A stretch of DNA of 10,987 bases from an uncultured Collinsella sp. (GTDB taxonomy: Bacteria; Actinomycetota; Coriobacteriia; Coriobacteriales; Coriobacteriaceae), in NCBI GenBank assembly GCA_900764025.1, contig CAAFMM010000522.1:1-10987 (forward strand). The letters run 5' to 3'. Positions 1 through 5,964 of this stretch are shown piece after piece. Each line of letters starts with the position of its first letter. Positions within the stretch are counted from its first letter, which is position 1. A model generated the notes under the pieces. The model ran no database searches and was not told where the DNA came from. It saw only the letters and a list, made by a program, of their open reading frames with translations. The translations under genes and the position numbers were made by a program.

Positions 1-573
1 GGTCGCGGTCAGTACGGCCACGCCGTCATCAAGCTCGAGAAGATGGAGGAGGGCTTCGGCTACGAGTTCGTCAACGCTATCGTCGGCGGCGTCGTGCCCA
101 AGGAGTACATCCCGTCCATCGACAAGGGCATCCAGGAGGCCCTGAACACCGGTGTTATCGCCGGCTTCCCGGTCCTCGACGTCAAGGTCACCCTGTTCGA
201 CGGTTCTTACCACGAGGTCGACTCCTCCGAGGCCGCCTTCAAGATCGCCGGTTCCATGGCTATCAAGGACGCCCTCAAGAAGTCCGATCCGCAGCTGCTC
301 GAGCCGATCATGGCTGTCGAGGTCGAGACCCCCGAGCAGTACATGGGCGACGTTATGGGCAACCTCTCCGGTCGCCGCGGCAAGATCGAGGGCATGGAGG
401 ATCGCAAGAACAGCAAGCTCATCCGTGCCAAGGTGCCGCTGGGCGAGATGTTCGGTTACGCTACCGACCTTCGCTCCCAGACCCAGGGCCGTGCATCCTA
501 CACGATGCAGTTCGACTCTTATGAGCCCGCGCCCAAGTCCATCGTGGACGAGGTCATGAGCAAGAACGCCTAA
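1..573 (+). CDS. fusA: Elongation factor G, C-terminal part (5' end outside window)
   Basis: This is the C-terminal 190 residues of translation elongation factor G, the GTPase that drives ribosomal translocation and, with ribosome recycling factor, splits ribosomes. The frame is open from base 1 and ends at TAA 571-573. It begins inside domain IV at the family signature [10 protein letters not shown] and continues through a GYEF...[10 protein letters not shown] stretch, then domain V with [25 protein letters not shown] and the near-invariant [21 protein letters not shown]. These match bacterial EF-G closely by eye, and the C-terminus has normal length. The GTPase domain lies upstream of the window. 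Codon choice is strongly biased to C-ending codons, as expected for a highly expressed gene. rpsJ follows after 60 nt, without the tuf gene often found at this position in other bacteria. A plain fusA is more likely than a fusA2 paralogue because rpsJ is adjacent. Confidence 0.96.
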   Translation, partial: GRGQYGHAVIKLEKMEEGFGYEFVNAIVGGVVPKEYIPSIDKGIQEALNTGVIAGFPVLDVKVTLFDGSYHEVDSSEAAFKIAGSMAIKDALKKSDPQLLEPIMAVEVETPEQYMGDVMGNLSGRRGKIEGMEDRKNSKLIRAKVPLGEMFGYATDLRSQTQGRASYTMQFDSYEPAPKSIVDEVMSKNA

Positions 574-598
574 GTTCGAGCTCCCTGTTACGTAATCC

Positions 599-615
599 GC
601 GAGAACATCTCTCGC
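599..615 (+). other. Small hairpin in the fusA-rpsJ spacer, upstream of the rpsJ ribosome binding site
   Basis: A perfect 6-bp stem (GCGAGA 599-604 pairing with TCTCGC 610-615) closes a 5-nt loop. It sits 7 nt before the GGAGG of rpsJ, and an 8-bp palindrome TTACGTAA lies just upstream at 588-595. It lacks a proper U-tract, so it is not a convincing terminator. It could be an RNA processing or stabilising element, or chance. No known ribosomal leader motif is recognised. Confidence 0.3.
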
Positions 616-633
616 ACTCTTTGGAGGTTTAAG

Positions 634-942
634 TTGGCTACCCAGAAGATCCGCATTCGCCTCAAGGGCTATGATCACGAGGTCGTCGATCAGTCCGCGA
701 AGCTCATCGTCGAGACCGCTCAGAAGACCGGCGCTCGCGTTTCCGGTCCTGTCCCCCTGCCCACCGAGCGCAACCTGTACACGGTTATCCGCTCGCCGCA
801 CGTGAACAAGGACTCCCGTGAGCAGTTCGAGATGCGCACCCACAAGCGCCTCATCGACATCCTCGACCCCACCTCGGGCACCGTTGATTCGCTCATGCGT
901 CTCGACCTCCCCGCTGGCGTCGACATCGACATCAAGCTCTAA
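634..942 (+). CDS. rpsJ: 30S ribosomal protein S10 (TTG start)
   Basis: Ribosomal protein S10 is part of the head of the 30S subunit; the same protein (NusE) joins antitermination complexes with NusB. The 102-residue product has the normal family length and hallmarks: [10 protein letters not shown] near the N-terminus, the GPVPLPT loop with [28 protein letters not shown], and the C-terminal VDIDIKL. The start is TTG at 634, chosen because it gives the conserved [10 protein letters not shown] beginning and has GGAGG at 623-627, 6 nt upstream. It is probably co-transcribed with fusA. In most bacteria rpsJ opens the S10 operon and is followed by rplC; here it is the last gene before a terminator and a convergent birA, so S10 appears to be the tail of the str operon. 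Confidence 0.97.
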   Translation: MATQKIRIRLKGYDHEVVDQSAKLIVETAQKTGARVSGPVPLPTERNLYTVIRSPHVNKDSREQFEMRTHKRLIDILDPTSGTVDSLMRLDLPAGVDIDIKL

Positions 943-964
943 GCGATATCGCTCATAGCTTACA

Positions 965-1004
965 GGGCCCCGCTGCCATTATGGTAGCGGGGCTCTTTTG
1001 TTTT
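965..1004 (+). terminator. Intrinsic terminator of the fusA-rpsJ transcript
   Basis: A G+C-rich hairpin begins 22 nt after the rpsJ stop. The 11-bp core pairs GCCCCGCTGCC (967-977) with GGTAGCGGGGC (983-993), with one G-U pair and a 5-nt loop, and can extend to 13 bp (965-995). It is followed by TTTTGTTTT (996-1004). This is a classic rho-independent terminator for plus-strand transcription. On the minus strand there is no U-tract after the stem, so it does not obviously serve birA; no clear birA terminator is visible between 1005 and 1058. Confidence 0.92.
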
Positions 1005-1058
1005 GAATGGTGGCCTTGGGGGGCCGGATAATGCGGCCGAATGGGTGGCTATGGCGTC

Positions 1059-1835
1059 TTATTTACCCATGGGGCGCAGCGACGCCTCTTCAAAATGGAA
1101 GGATCGCAAGTCGTCTTCGGTCTCGATGCACGCGCGACCAAAGTCATCGACGGTTTTAAAGATGCCTCGCGCCAGCTCGTCCCCAGCGGGGGAACGGGCG
1201 ATAACGTGATCCCCAATCCAATTGAGATGACCGATGTATTCGCCGTGGACGGGCGCGAGCGGTCCGGCGTCTTCTTCCATGGCGTTGAGACGCTCTACCC
1301 ATGTGTCTACAGCGTTCACGACCGCGTGATAGACCTCCTTGAGTAGCACATCGACGGCGGGAACATTCTCGTTGAGGTCCGAGAGACCGATTGCCGGCAG
1401 GCCGCCATCGGGAACCTCCGAAGGCACATAGTTCACATTGACGCCAATGCCGCAGACGGCGAAAGGTTTGCCTTCGTTATCGCGTGCGGCCTCGACCAGA
1501 ATGCCGCCGAGCTTGCATCCTCGCGCGACCAGATCGTTGGGCCATTTGAGGCCAATCTCGTTTGCAAGACCCTGATTTTCGAGCGCCTCGAGCACCGCTA
1601 GGCCGCTGACGGCTGCAAGACCAGAGTACTTTGCAGGATTAACGCATGGACGCAGGACAATCGAAAGCAATAGGTTGCCGGCGGTTGAATCCCACTTGTG
1701 GCCGCGCCGGCCACGTCCTGCTGTCTGAGCCCGGGCGGCAAGTCCTGTGCCGTGCGGAGCTCCTTGTTTTCCTGCTTCGAGCAGGTCATCGTTGGTCGAT
1801 CCGGTTACGTCGACTATCGTTAATTGGGCATCCAT
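1059..1835 (-). CDS. birA: Biotin--[acetyl-CoA-carboxylase] ligase, monofunctional (no DNA-binding domain)
   Basis: This cytoplasmic ligase activates biotin with ATP to biotinyl-5'-AMP and attaches it to the target lysine of AccB. The 258-residue protein shows the substrate loop STN (13-15), the biotinyl-AMP loop GRGRRG (40-45), the KWPND motif (97-101), KLGGILVE with the conserved lysine at 108, and GIGVNVN (129-135). A small C-terminal domain fills roughly 205-250. The start at 1835 is preceded by AAGGAGGT about 11 nt upstream. An in-frame ATG at 1916 would add 27 residues but has no ribosome binding site and no family similarity. The N-terminal helix-turn-helix of the E. coli repressor type is absent, so it should not regulate transcription directly. 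It is divergent from the fab/acc operon that encodes its client AccB, and convergent with rpsJ. Confidence 0.94.
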   Translation of the reverse strand: MDAQLTIVDVTGSTNDDLLEAGKQGAPHGTGLAARAQTAGRGRRGHKWDSTAGNLLLSIVLRPCVNPAKYSGLAAVSGLAVLEALENQGLANEIGLKWPNDLVARGCKLGGILVEAARDNEGKPFAVCGIGVNVNYVPSEVPDGGLPAIGLSDLNENVPAVDVLLKEVYHAVVNAVDTWVERLNAMEEDAGPLAPVHGEYIGHLNWIGDHVIARSPAGDELARGIFKTVDDFGRACIETEDDLRSFHFEEASLRPMGK

Positions 1836-1928
1836 AGCGGCTGCTACCTCCTTAATGAATAAGTGAATAACGCAATGGTGTCGAGAGACAGGCACAATGT
1901 GAAGCCTTTGTCGCATTTGGACAATTTA

Positions 1929-1947
1929 ATGTTAACACGTCAACAAC
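1929..1947 (+). repeat. Direct repeat copy 1, putative operator (birA-fabH intergenic region)
   Basis: ATGTTAACACGTCAACAAC is repeated with 18 of 19 bases identical at 1977-1995. Copy 1 contains an imperfect dyad, GTTAACACGTCAAC, with 5 of 7 pairs matching. It lies where the -35 region of a fabH promoter would be expected if TATCCT at 1961 is the -10. It could bind a regulator of fabH, birA or both. The repeat is certain; the function is inferred. Confidence 0.7.
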
Positions 1948-1955
1948 GACTGAAA

Positions 1956-1966
1956 TGCGCTATCCT
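1956..1966 (+). promoter_or_regulatory. Possible -10 region of the fab operon promoter
   Basis: TATCCT at 1961-1966 matches four of six -10 consensus positions and has TG a few bases upstream. It lies between the two direct repeats and about 46 nt before the fabH start. No good -35 hexamer is found at normal spacing; that position falls inside repeat copy 1. This is a tentative call from pattern and position only. Confidence 0.25.
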
Positions 1967-1976
1967 CTCTTGGTCG

Positions 1977-1995
1977 ATGTAAACACGTCAACAAC
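1977..1995 (+). repeat. Direct repeat copy 2, putative operator just upstream of the fabH ribosome binding site
   Basis: ATGTAAACACGTCAACAAC differs from copy 1 by one base and is offset by exactly 48 bp. It ends 5 nt before the AAGGAGG ribosome binding site of fabH. Binding here could block transcription just after initiation, or act with copy 1 by DNA looping or cooperative binding. It lies outside any likely coding region, so protein conservation does not explain it. Confidence 0.7.
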
Positions 1996-2011
1996 TCAAA
2001 GGAGGTTAGTG

Positions 2012-2971
2012 ATGGGTTTCACGATTCTTGGAACAGGCTCGGCACTTCCCGAGCGCAGCGTTTCCAACGACGAGCTGTCCGAGTTCCTGGACACCTCGGA
2101 TGAGTGGATTTTTACCCGCACGGGGATCAAGATCCGCCATGTGTGCACCACCGAGTCACTCGACGACCTTGCCGTGGCGGCGAGCGAGCAAGCGCTCCAG
2201 ACGTCCGGAATCGATGTGAGCCAGCTGGATCTTATCGTCTGCTCGACGACGACGGGCGATCATCTCGTTCCTGCCGAAGCGTGCGCCGTTGCTGAGCGCC
2301 TGGGCGCCACATGTCCTGCCTTCGACGTTTCGGCGGCTTGTGCCGGCTTCGTATTTGCGCTCGATGTCGCCGAGGGCTATATCGCCCGCGGTCGCGCCGA
2401 GCACGTGCTGGTCGTTGCAGCCGAGCAGATGACGCGCGCGCTCGATTGGACCGACCGTGCCACGTGCGTGCTCTTTGGCGATGGAGCGGGTGCTGCGGTC
2501 ATAGAGGCTGGGGGAGAGAATCCCCTTGCTGTTGAGCTTTCGACGTCGCCTGACGTCGAAACACTGCGCGTCCCCGGATTGGCGGGCTCCTCGCCGTATA
2601 AGACGGCGCAGGACCGCGAAAGCGTGCTTTCCATGAACGGCCGTCGTGTCTTCAAGTTTGGCGTCAATGCCATCTGCGACACGGTCAACAAGCTCGCCTG
2701 CGACGCGAGCATCGCGGGCGAGGACATCGACCACTTTGTATTCCATCAGGCTAACGAACGAATCTTGAGCCAGGCAGTCAAGCGCTTAGGTGTGCCGGAC
2801 GACCGTGTGGTCCGGACGTTGCGTGAAACCGGCAACATCTCGAGCGCCTGTATTCCGCTTGCTCTCGATCGACTGGCAAATACCGGCGCGCTGCACGCGG
2901 GCGACACCATCGCCCTGGTCGGATTTGGCGCCGGCTTGGATGTAGGTGGCTATCTACTTCGCTGGAAGTAG
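2012..2971 (+). CDS. fabH: Beta-ketoacyl-ACP synthase III (initiating condensing enzyme)
   Basis: FabH condenses an acyl-CoA primer with malonyl-ACP to start each fatty acid. The 319-residue product has normal family length with the catalytic triad visible: Cys110 in SAACAGF, His245 in FHQAN and Asn275 in GNISSA. FGDGAGA (155-161) and the C-terminal GFGAGL are also conserved. The start at 2012 is set by AAGGAGG (1999-2005) 6 nt upstream and by alignment of MGFTILGTGSALPER with other FabH N-termini; an in-frame ATG at 1955 would add 19 unrelated residues and lacks a binding site. It is the first gene of the operon, so the repeat pair upstream probably controls it. Primer preference (acetyl or branched-chain) cannot be read from sequence with confidence. 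Confidence 0.96.
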   Translation: MGFTILGTGSALPERSVSNDELSEFLDTSDEWIFTRTGIKIRHVCTTESLDDLAVAASEQALQTSGIDVSQLDLIVCSTTTGDHLVPAEACAVAERLGATCPAFDVSAACAGFVFALDVAEGYIARGRAEHVLVVAAEQMTRALDWTDRATCVLFGDGAGAAVIEAGGENPLAVELSTSPDVETLRVPGLAGSSPYKTAQDRESVLSMNGRRVFKFGVNAICDTVNKLACDASIAGEDIDHFVFHQANERILSQAVKRLGVPDDRVVRTLRETGNISSACIPLALDRLANTGALHAGDTIALVGFGAGLDVGGYLLRWK

Positions 2972-3023
2972 TTGCACATAGGAAATGAAAACGCCCCTGG
3001 GGCACAAACAAAGGAGAACTACC

Positions 3024-3260
3024 ATGGCAGATCAGAAGACCTTCGAGCGCGTTTGTGACGTTATCCGCGAGACCGCCGGCCTTGACGATGTCGAGATGAA
3101 GCCCGAGTCCACGCTCGAGGAGATTGGCCTCGACAGCCTGGGTACCGTCGAGATCCTCGTTGCCGTCGAGGACGAGTTTGGCATTGAGCTCGATACCGAG
3201 GAGAACCCCAAGACGGTCGGCGAGTTCGTCGATACGGTCGAGGCGGCATTGGAGAAGTAG
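3024..3260 (+). CDS. acpP: Acyl carrier protein
   Basis: The acyl carrier protein holds growing acyl chains on a 4'-phosphopantetheine arm. The 78-residue acidic protein has the attachment motif LDSL with Ser38, followed by GTVEILVAVEDEFGIEL, which forms the recognition helix. The start at 3024 has AAGGAG (3011-3016) 7 nt upstream; an upstream in-frame ATG at 2985 would give a non-conserved extension. The 52-nt gap from fabH is the largest in the operon and holds a short hairpin. The acpP stop nearly touches the fabK start. No phosphopantetheinyl transferase gene is in the window. Confidence 0.97.
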   Translation: MADQKTFERVCDVIRETAGLDDVEMKPESTLEEIGLDSLGTVEILVAVEDEFGIELDTEENPKTVGEFVDTVEAALEK

Positions 3261-3262
3261 TG

Positions 3263-4207
3263 ATGCTCAAGTCTCCTCTCTGCGATCTGCTCGGCATCGA
3301 AAAGCCCGTGTTCCAGGGTGGCATGGCCTGGATTGCCGATGCCTCGCTAGCATCTGCCGTGTCCGAGGCGGGCGGCTTAGGCATTATCGCGGCCATGAAT
3401 GCCGACGCAAACTGGCTGCGCGATCAGATTCACGAGCTGCGCGCCAAGACGGATAAGCCCTTTGGCGTCAACGTTATGCTCATGAGCCCGTTTGTCGACG
3501 AGGTCGCACAAGTGGTGATTGATGAGCGGGTGCCCGTTGTGGTGACCGGCGCCGGCAATCCCACCAAGTACATGAAGGCCTGGAACGATGCAGGCATCAA
3601 GGTCATACCCGTCGTGGCTTCGGTGGCGCTGGCGCGTCTCGTGGCGCGTCGCGGAGCCACTGCCGTGGTTGCCGAGGGCACCGAATCAGGCGGCCATATT
3701 GGCGAGACCTCGACGATGGCACTTGTCCCGCAGGTTGTCGATGCGGTCGATATTCCCGTGGTTGCGGCTGGCGGCATCGCCGATGGCCGCGGCGTGGCGG
3801 CCGCTTTTATGCTCGGCGCTGCCGGCGTTCAGGTGGGAACACGCTTTCTGGTCGCAAACGAGTGCACCGTATCCGAACAGTACAAAGAGCTGGTGCTCAA
3901 GGCAGGCGACACGTCGACGCGTGCGACCGGTCGCTCGACGGGACATCCGGTGCGTGCGCTCAAGAGCCCCTTCACCAATGCCTACGCCAAAAGTGAGGCG
4001 GCGGGCGCAAGCCCCGAGGAGCTTGGGGCCATGGGCACGGGCGCCCTTCGCAAGGCCGCCAAGGACGGGAATTACGAAGAGGGTTCGTTTTTGTGTGGGC
4101 AGATTGCCGGCATGGTCAACGAGCGCCAAAGCGCACGTGAAATCGTTGACGACCTGGTCGATGGTGCCAAGCGCGTTCTGAAGGGTGCGTCCACATGGGT
4201 AGCGTAG
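3263..4207 (+). CDS. fabK: Enoyl-ACP reductase II (FMN-dependent)
   Basis: FabK reduces trans-2-enoyl-ACP with NAD(P)H through FMN, the last step of each elongation cycle. The 314-residue TIM-barrel protein shows the early PVFQGGMAWI segment, VVTGAGNP (93-100), EGTESGGHIGE with the presumed catalytic His145, AAGGIADGRGVAAA (168-181) and GVQVGTRF (188-195). The wider nitronate monooxygenase family shares this fold; operon position and the GGHIGE motif favour FabK. It has only three cysteines (7, 201, 278), which argues against the iron-sulfur FabX type. ATG at 3263 is chosen, with GGAG at 3251-3254, over an overlapping GTG at 3260. Its 3' end overlaps fabD by 13 nt, suggesting translational coupling. 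FabK enzymes are generally insensitive to triclosan, unlike FabI. Confidence 0.93.
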   Translation: MLKSPLCDLLGIEKPVFQGGMAWIADASLASAVSEAGGLGIIAAMNADANWLRDQIHELRAKTDKPFGVNVMLMSPFVDEVAQVVIDERVPVVVTGAGNPTKYMKAWNDAGIKVIPVVASVALARLVARRGATAVVAEGTESGGHIGETSTMALVPQVVDAVDIPVVAAGGIADGRGVAAAFMLGAAGVQVGTRFLVANECTVSEQYKELVLKAGDTSTRATGRSTGHPVRALKSPFTNAYAKSEAAGASPEELGAMGTGALRKAAKDGNYEEGSFLCGQIAGMVNERQSAREIVDDLVDGAKRVLKGASTWVA

Positions 4208-5121
4208 CGTTTCTGTTTGCCGGCCAGGGCGCCCAGCACCCCGCGATGGGCGTCGACCTCATCGAGGCATCACCGGCGGCCGCCGAGGTGTTCGCCATTG
4301 CCGATGAGGTGCGCCCGGGGACCAGCGAGCAGTGCCGGAGCGCCTCCAAGGAGGAGCTCTCGCAGACCGAGAACACGCAGCCGTGCGTGTTCGTTCACGA
4401 CCTGGCAGCGGCTACCGCCCTGCGCGAGCGCGGCGTGGTGCCTGCCGCCTGTGCGGGATTCTCGCTGGGCGAGGTCGCCGCGCTCACCTTTGCGGGGGCA
4501 TTCGATACGCGAGCGGGCTTTGAGCTCGTGTGCGAGCGCGCGGCGCTGATGGCCACGGCTGCCGAGCGCCATCCGGGCGGCATGCGCGCCATCATCAAGC
4601 TCGATGCGGCGCAAGTTGAGGGCCTGGCAAAACAGGCAGGCGAGGACTGCTGGCCGGTCAACTACAACAGCCCCCAGCAGACGGTTGTGGCCGGAGCGCC
4701 CGATGCGTTGCAGACCCTCGACGTCCTGGTAAAAGAGGCTGGTGGCCGGGCCATGAAGGTCGCGGTGTCGGGTGCATTCCATAGCCCCTATATGGCCGAG
4801 GCGACCTGTGGCCTTGCTGCATATATCGATGCCGGTCACGCGCCGTCCCCGTTGCTCATTCCTGTTATGGCAAATATGACGGCGGCGCCCTATCCGGCCG
4901 ACCCGCAGGCGGCATCGGAGGTGCTGGCCAACCAGGTGAGTCATGCCGTGCGCTGGGTCGACACGCTGCATGCTCTGCAGGATCAAGGCATCGACACGTT
5001 TATTGAGGTCGGCCCCGGCAAAACGCTGTCGAGCCTGGTCAAGCGTACGCTGAGCGATGTTCGCGTGTATTCGTGCGAAACGGCCGAGCAGGTCGCAGCT
5101 ATTGCCGACGAGCTCGCATAG
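4195..5121 (+). CDS. fabD: Malonyl-CoA:ACP transacylase
   Basis: FabD moves the malonyl group from CoA to the acyl carrier protein, supplying extender units to FabH and FabF. The 308-residue product has the oxyanion motif GQGAQ (10-14), the nucleophile Ser90 in GFSLGE, Arg115 in CERAALM and His196 in GAFHSPYM. IEVGPGKTLSSLVKR near the C-terminus is typical. The nucleophile motif has Phe where E. coli has His (GHSLGE). The start at 4195 lies inside the end of fabK, with only a weak GAAGGG upstream, so reinitiation by ribosomes finishing fabK is plausible. A 30-nt gap separates it from fabG. Confidence 0.96.
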   Translation: MGSVAFLFAGQGAQHPAMGVDLIEASPAAAEVFAIADEVRPGTSEQCRSASKEELSQTENTQPCVFVHDLAAATALRERGVVPAACAGFSLGEVAALTFAGAFDTRAGFELVCERAALMATAAERHPGGMRAIIKLDAAQVEGLAKQAGEDCWPVNYNSPQQTVVAGAPDALQTLDVLVKEAGGRAMKVAVSGAFHSPYMAEATCGLAAYIDAGHAPSPLLIPVMANMTAAPYPADPQAASEVLANQVSHAVRWVDTLHALQDQGIDTFIEVGPGKTLSSLVKRTLSDVRVYSCETAEQVAAIADELA

Positions 5122-5151
5122 TTCACAGGGCTGTAACCCGAAAGGAACGAC

Positions 5152-5925
5152 ATGGGCAACTTGAACAACGGCGCGCTCGAGCGCAACGACTCACGTCGCG
5201 TGGCGCTTGTCACGGGCGGCTCGCGCGGCATCGGTCGCGCTTGTGCCGTGGGCCTGGCGGAGGACGGCTTTGATATCGCCGTCGTCTATGCCGGTAGCGC
5301 AGATGCGGCGCGCGAGACGTGCGAAGCCTGTGAGGCGGCTGGCGCCACGGCGCGCGCATATCAATGTGACGTGGCCGACCCCGCTGCCGTCAACGCGTGC
5401 GTGGAAGCGGTCCTCAACGACTTTGGCTTCATTTGGGCGCTCGTCAACAACGCCGGCATCACCCGCGATGGCCTGCTCATGCGCATGGGCGATGACGCCT
5501 TCGATCGCGTGCTCGATGTCAATCTTAAAGGAACGTTTAACACGACGCGCGCGCTCACCAAGACCTTTATGCGCCAGCGCGGCGGTTGCGTCATCAACAT
5601 GAGCTCGGTTGTGGGCCTGATGGGCAATGCCGGGCAGGCCAACTACGCCGCCTCCAAGGCGGGCGTCATCGGTCTGACCAAGGCGGTGGCGCGCGAGCTT
5701 GCGCCACGCGGCGTACGAGTGAACGCGGTCGCCCCCGGGTTTGTCGAGACCGATATGACGGCAAAGCTATCGGATAAGGTGCGCGCGGCGTGCGAGGAGC
5801 AGATTCCCCTGAGGCGCATGGCGCGCCCCGAGGAAGTGGCCGGCGTGGTGCGCTTTTTGGCGAGTGATGCCGCCGCTTACATTACGGGCGAAGTCATACG
5901 CGTCGACGGCGGAATGGCGATGTAG
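5152..5925 (+). CDS. fabG: 3-oxoacyl-ACP reductase
   Basis: FabG reduces 3-ketoacyl-ACP to 3-hydroxyacyl-ACP, usually with NADPH. The 257-residue short-chain dehydrogenase has the cofactor loop TGGSRGIG (21-28), the NNAG motif (99-102), Asn124 in DVNLKG, and catalytic Ser152, Tyr165 and Lys169 in SSVVG and YAASK. The ending DGGMAM is typical of FabG. The N-terminus is about ten residues longer than in E. coli; ATG 5152 is retained because AAAGGA (5141-5146) lies 5 nt upstream and no later ATG precedes the Rossmann fold. Short-chain dehydrogenases are diverse, but the operon context makes FabG secure. Confidence 0.96.
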   Translation: MGNLNNGALERNDSRRVALVTGGSRGIGRACAVGLAEDGFDIAVVYAGSADAARETCEACEAAGATARAYQCDVADPAAVNACVEAVLNDFGFIWALVNNAGITRDGLLMRMGDDAFDRVLDVNLKGTFNTTRALTKTFMRQRGGCVINMSSVVGLMGNAGQANYAASKAGVIGLTKAVARELAPRGVRVNAVAPGFVETDMTAKLSDKVRAACEEQIPLRRMARPEEVAGVVRFLASDAAAYITGEVIRVDGGMAM

Positions 5926-5964
5926 AAACCAGGGCCGAACAACGGCTTGAATGAGGAGACCATG

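Noticed and set aside
1022..1038. Hairpin GGCCG/CGGCC as a terminator for birA.
   Set aside because: Only 5 bp, and no U-tract follows it on the minus strand.
1836..1916. 27-residue N-terminal extension of birA that might hold a DNA-binding domain.
   Set aside because: Too short for the winged helix-turn-helix of repressor-type BirA, has no similarity to it, and would run through the strong AAGGAGGT site in front of ATG 1835.
1955..2011. In-frame N-terminal extension of fabH from ATG 1955.
   Set aside because: The extra 19 residues run through repeat copy 2, have no ribosome binding site, and are absent from FabH proteins; ATG 2012 has a strong site.
2993..3003. Possible terminator between fabH and acpP.
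   Set aside because: Only a 4-bp stem and no U-tract follows; acpP clearly continues the operon.
3263..4207. Alternative call of nitronate monooxygenase for the fabK gene.
   Set aside because: The protein family overlaps, but position between acpP and fabD and the GGHIGE motif support enoyl-ACP reductase II.
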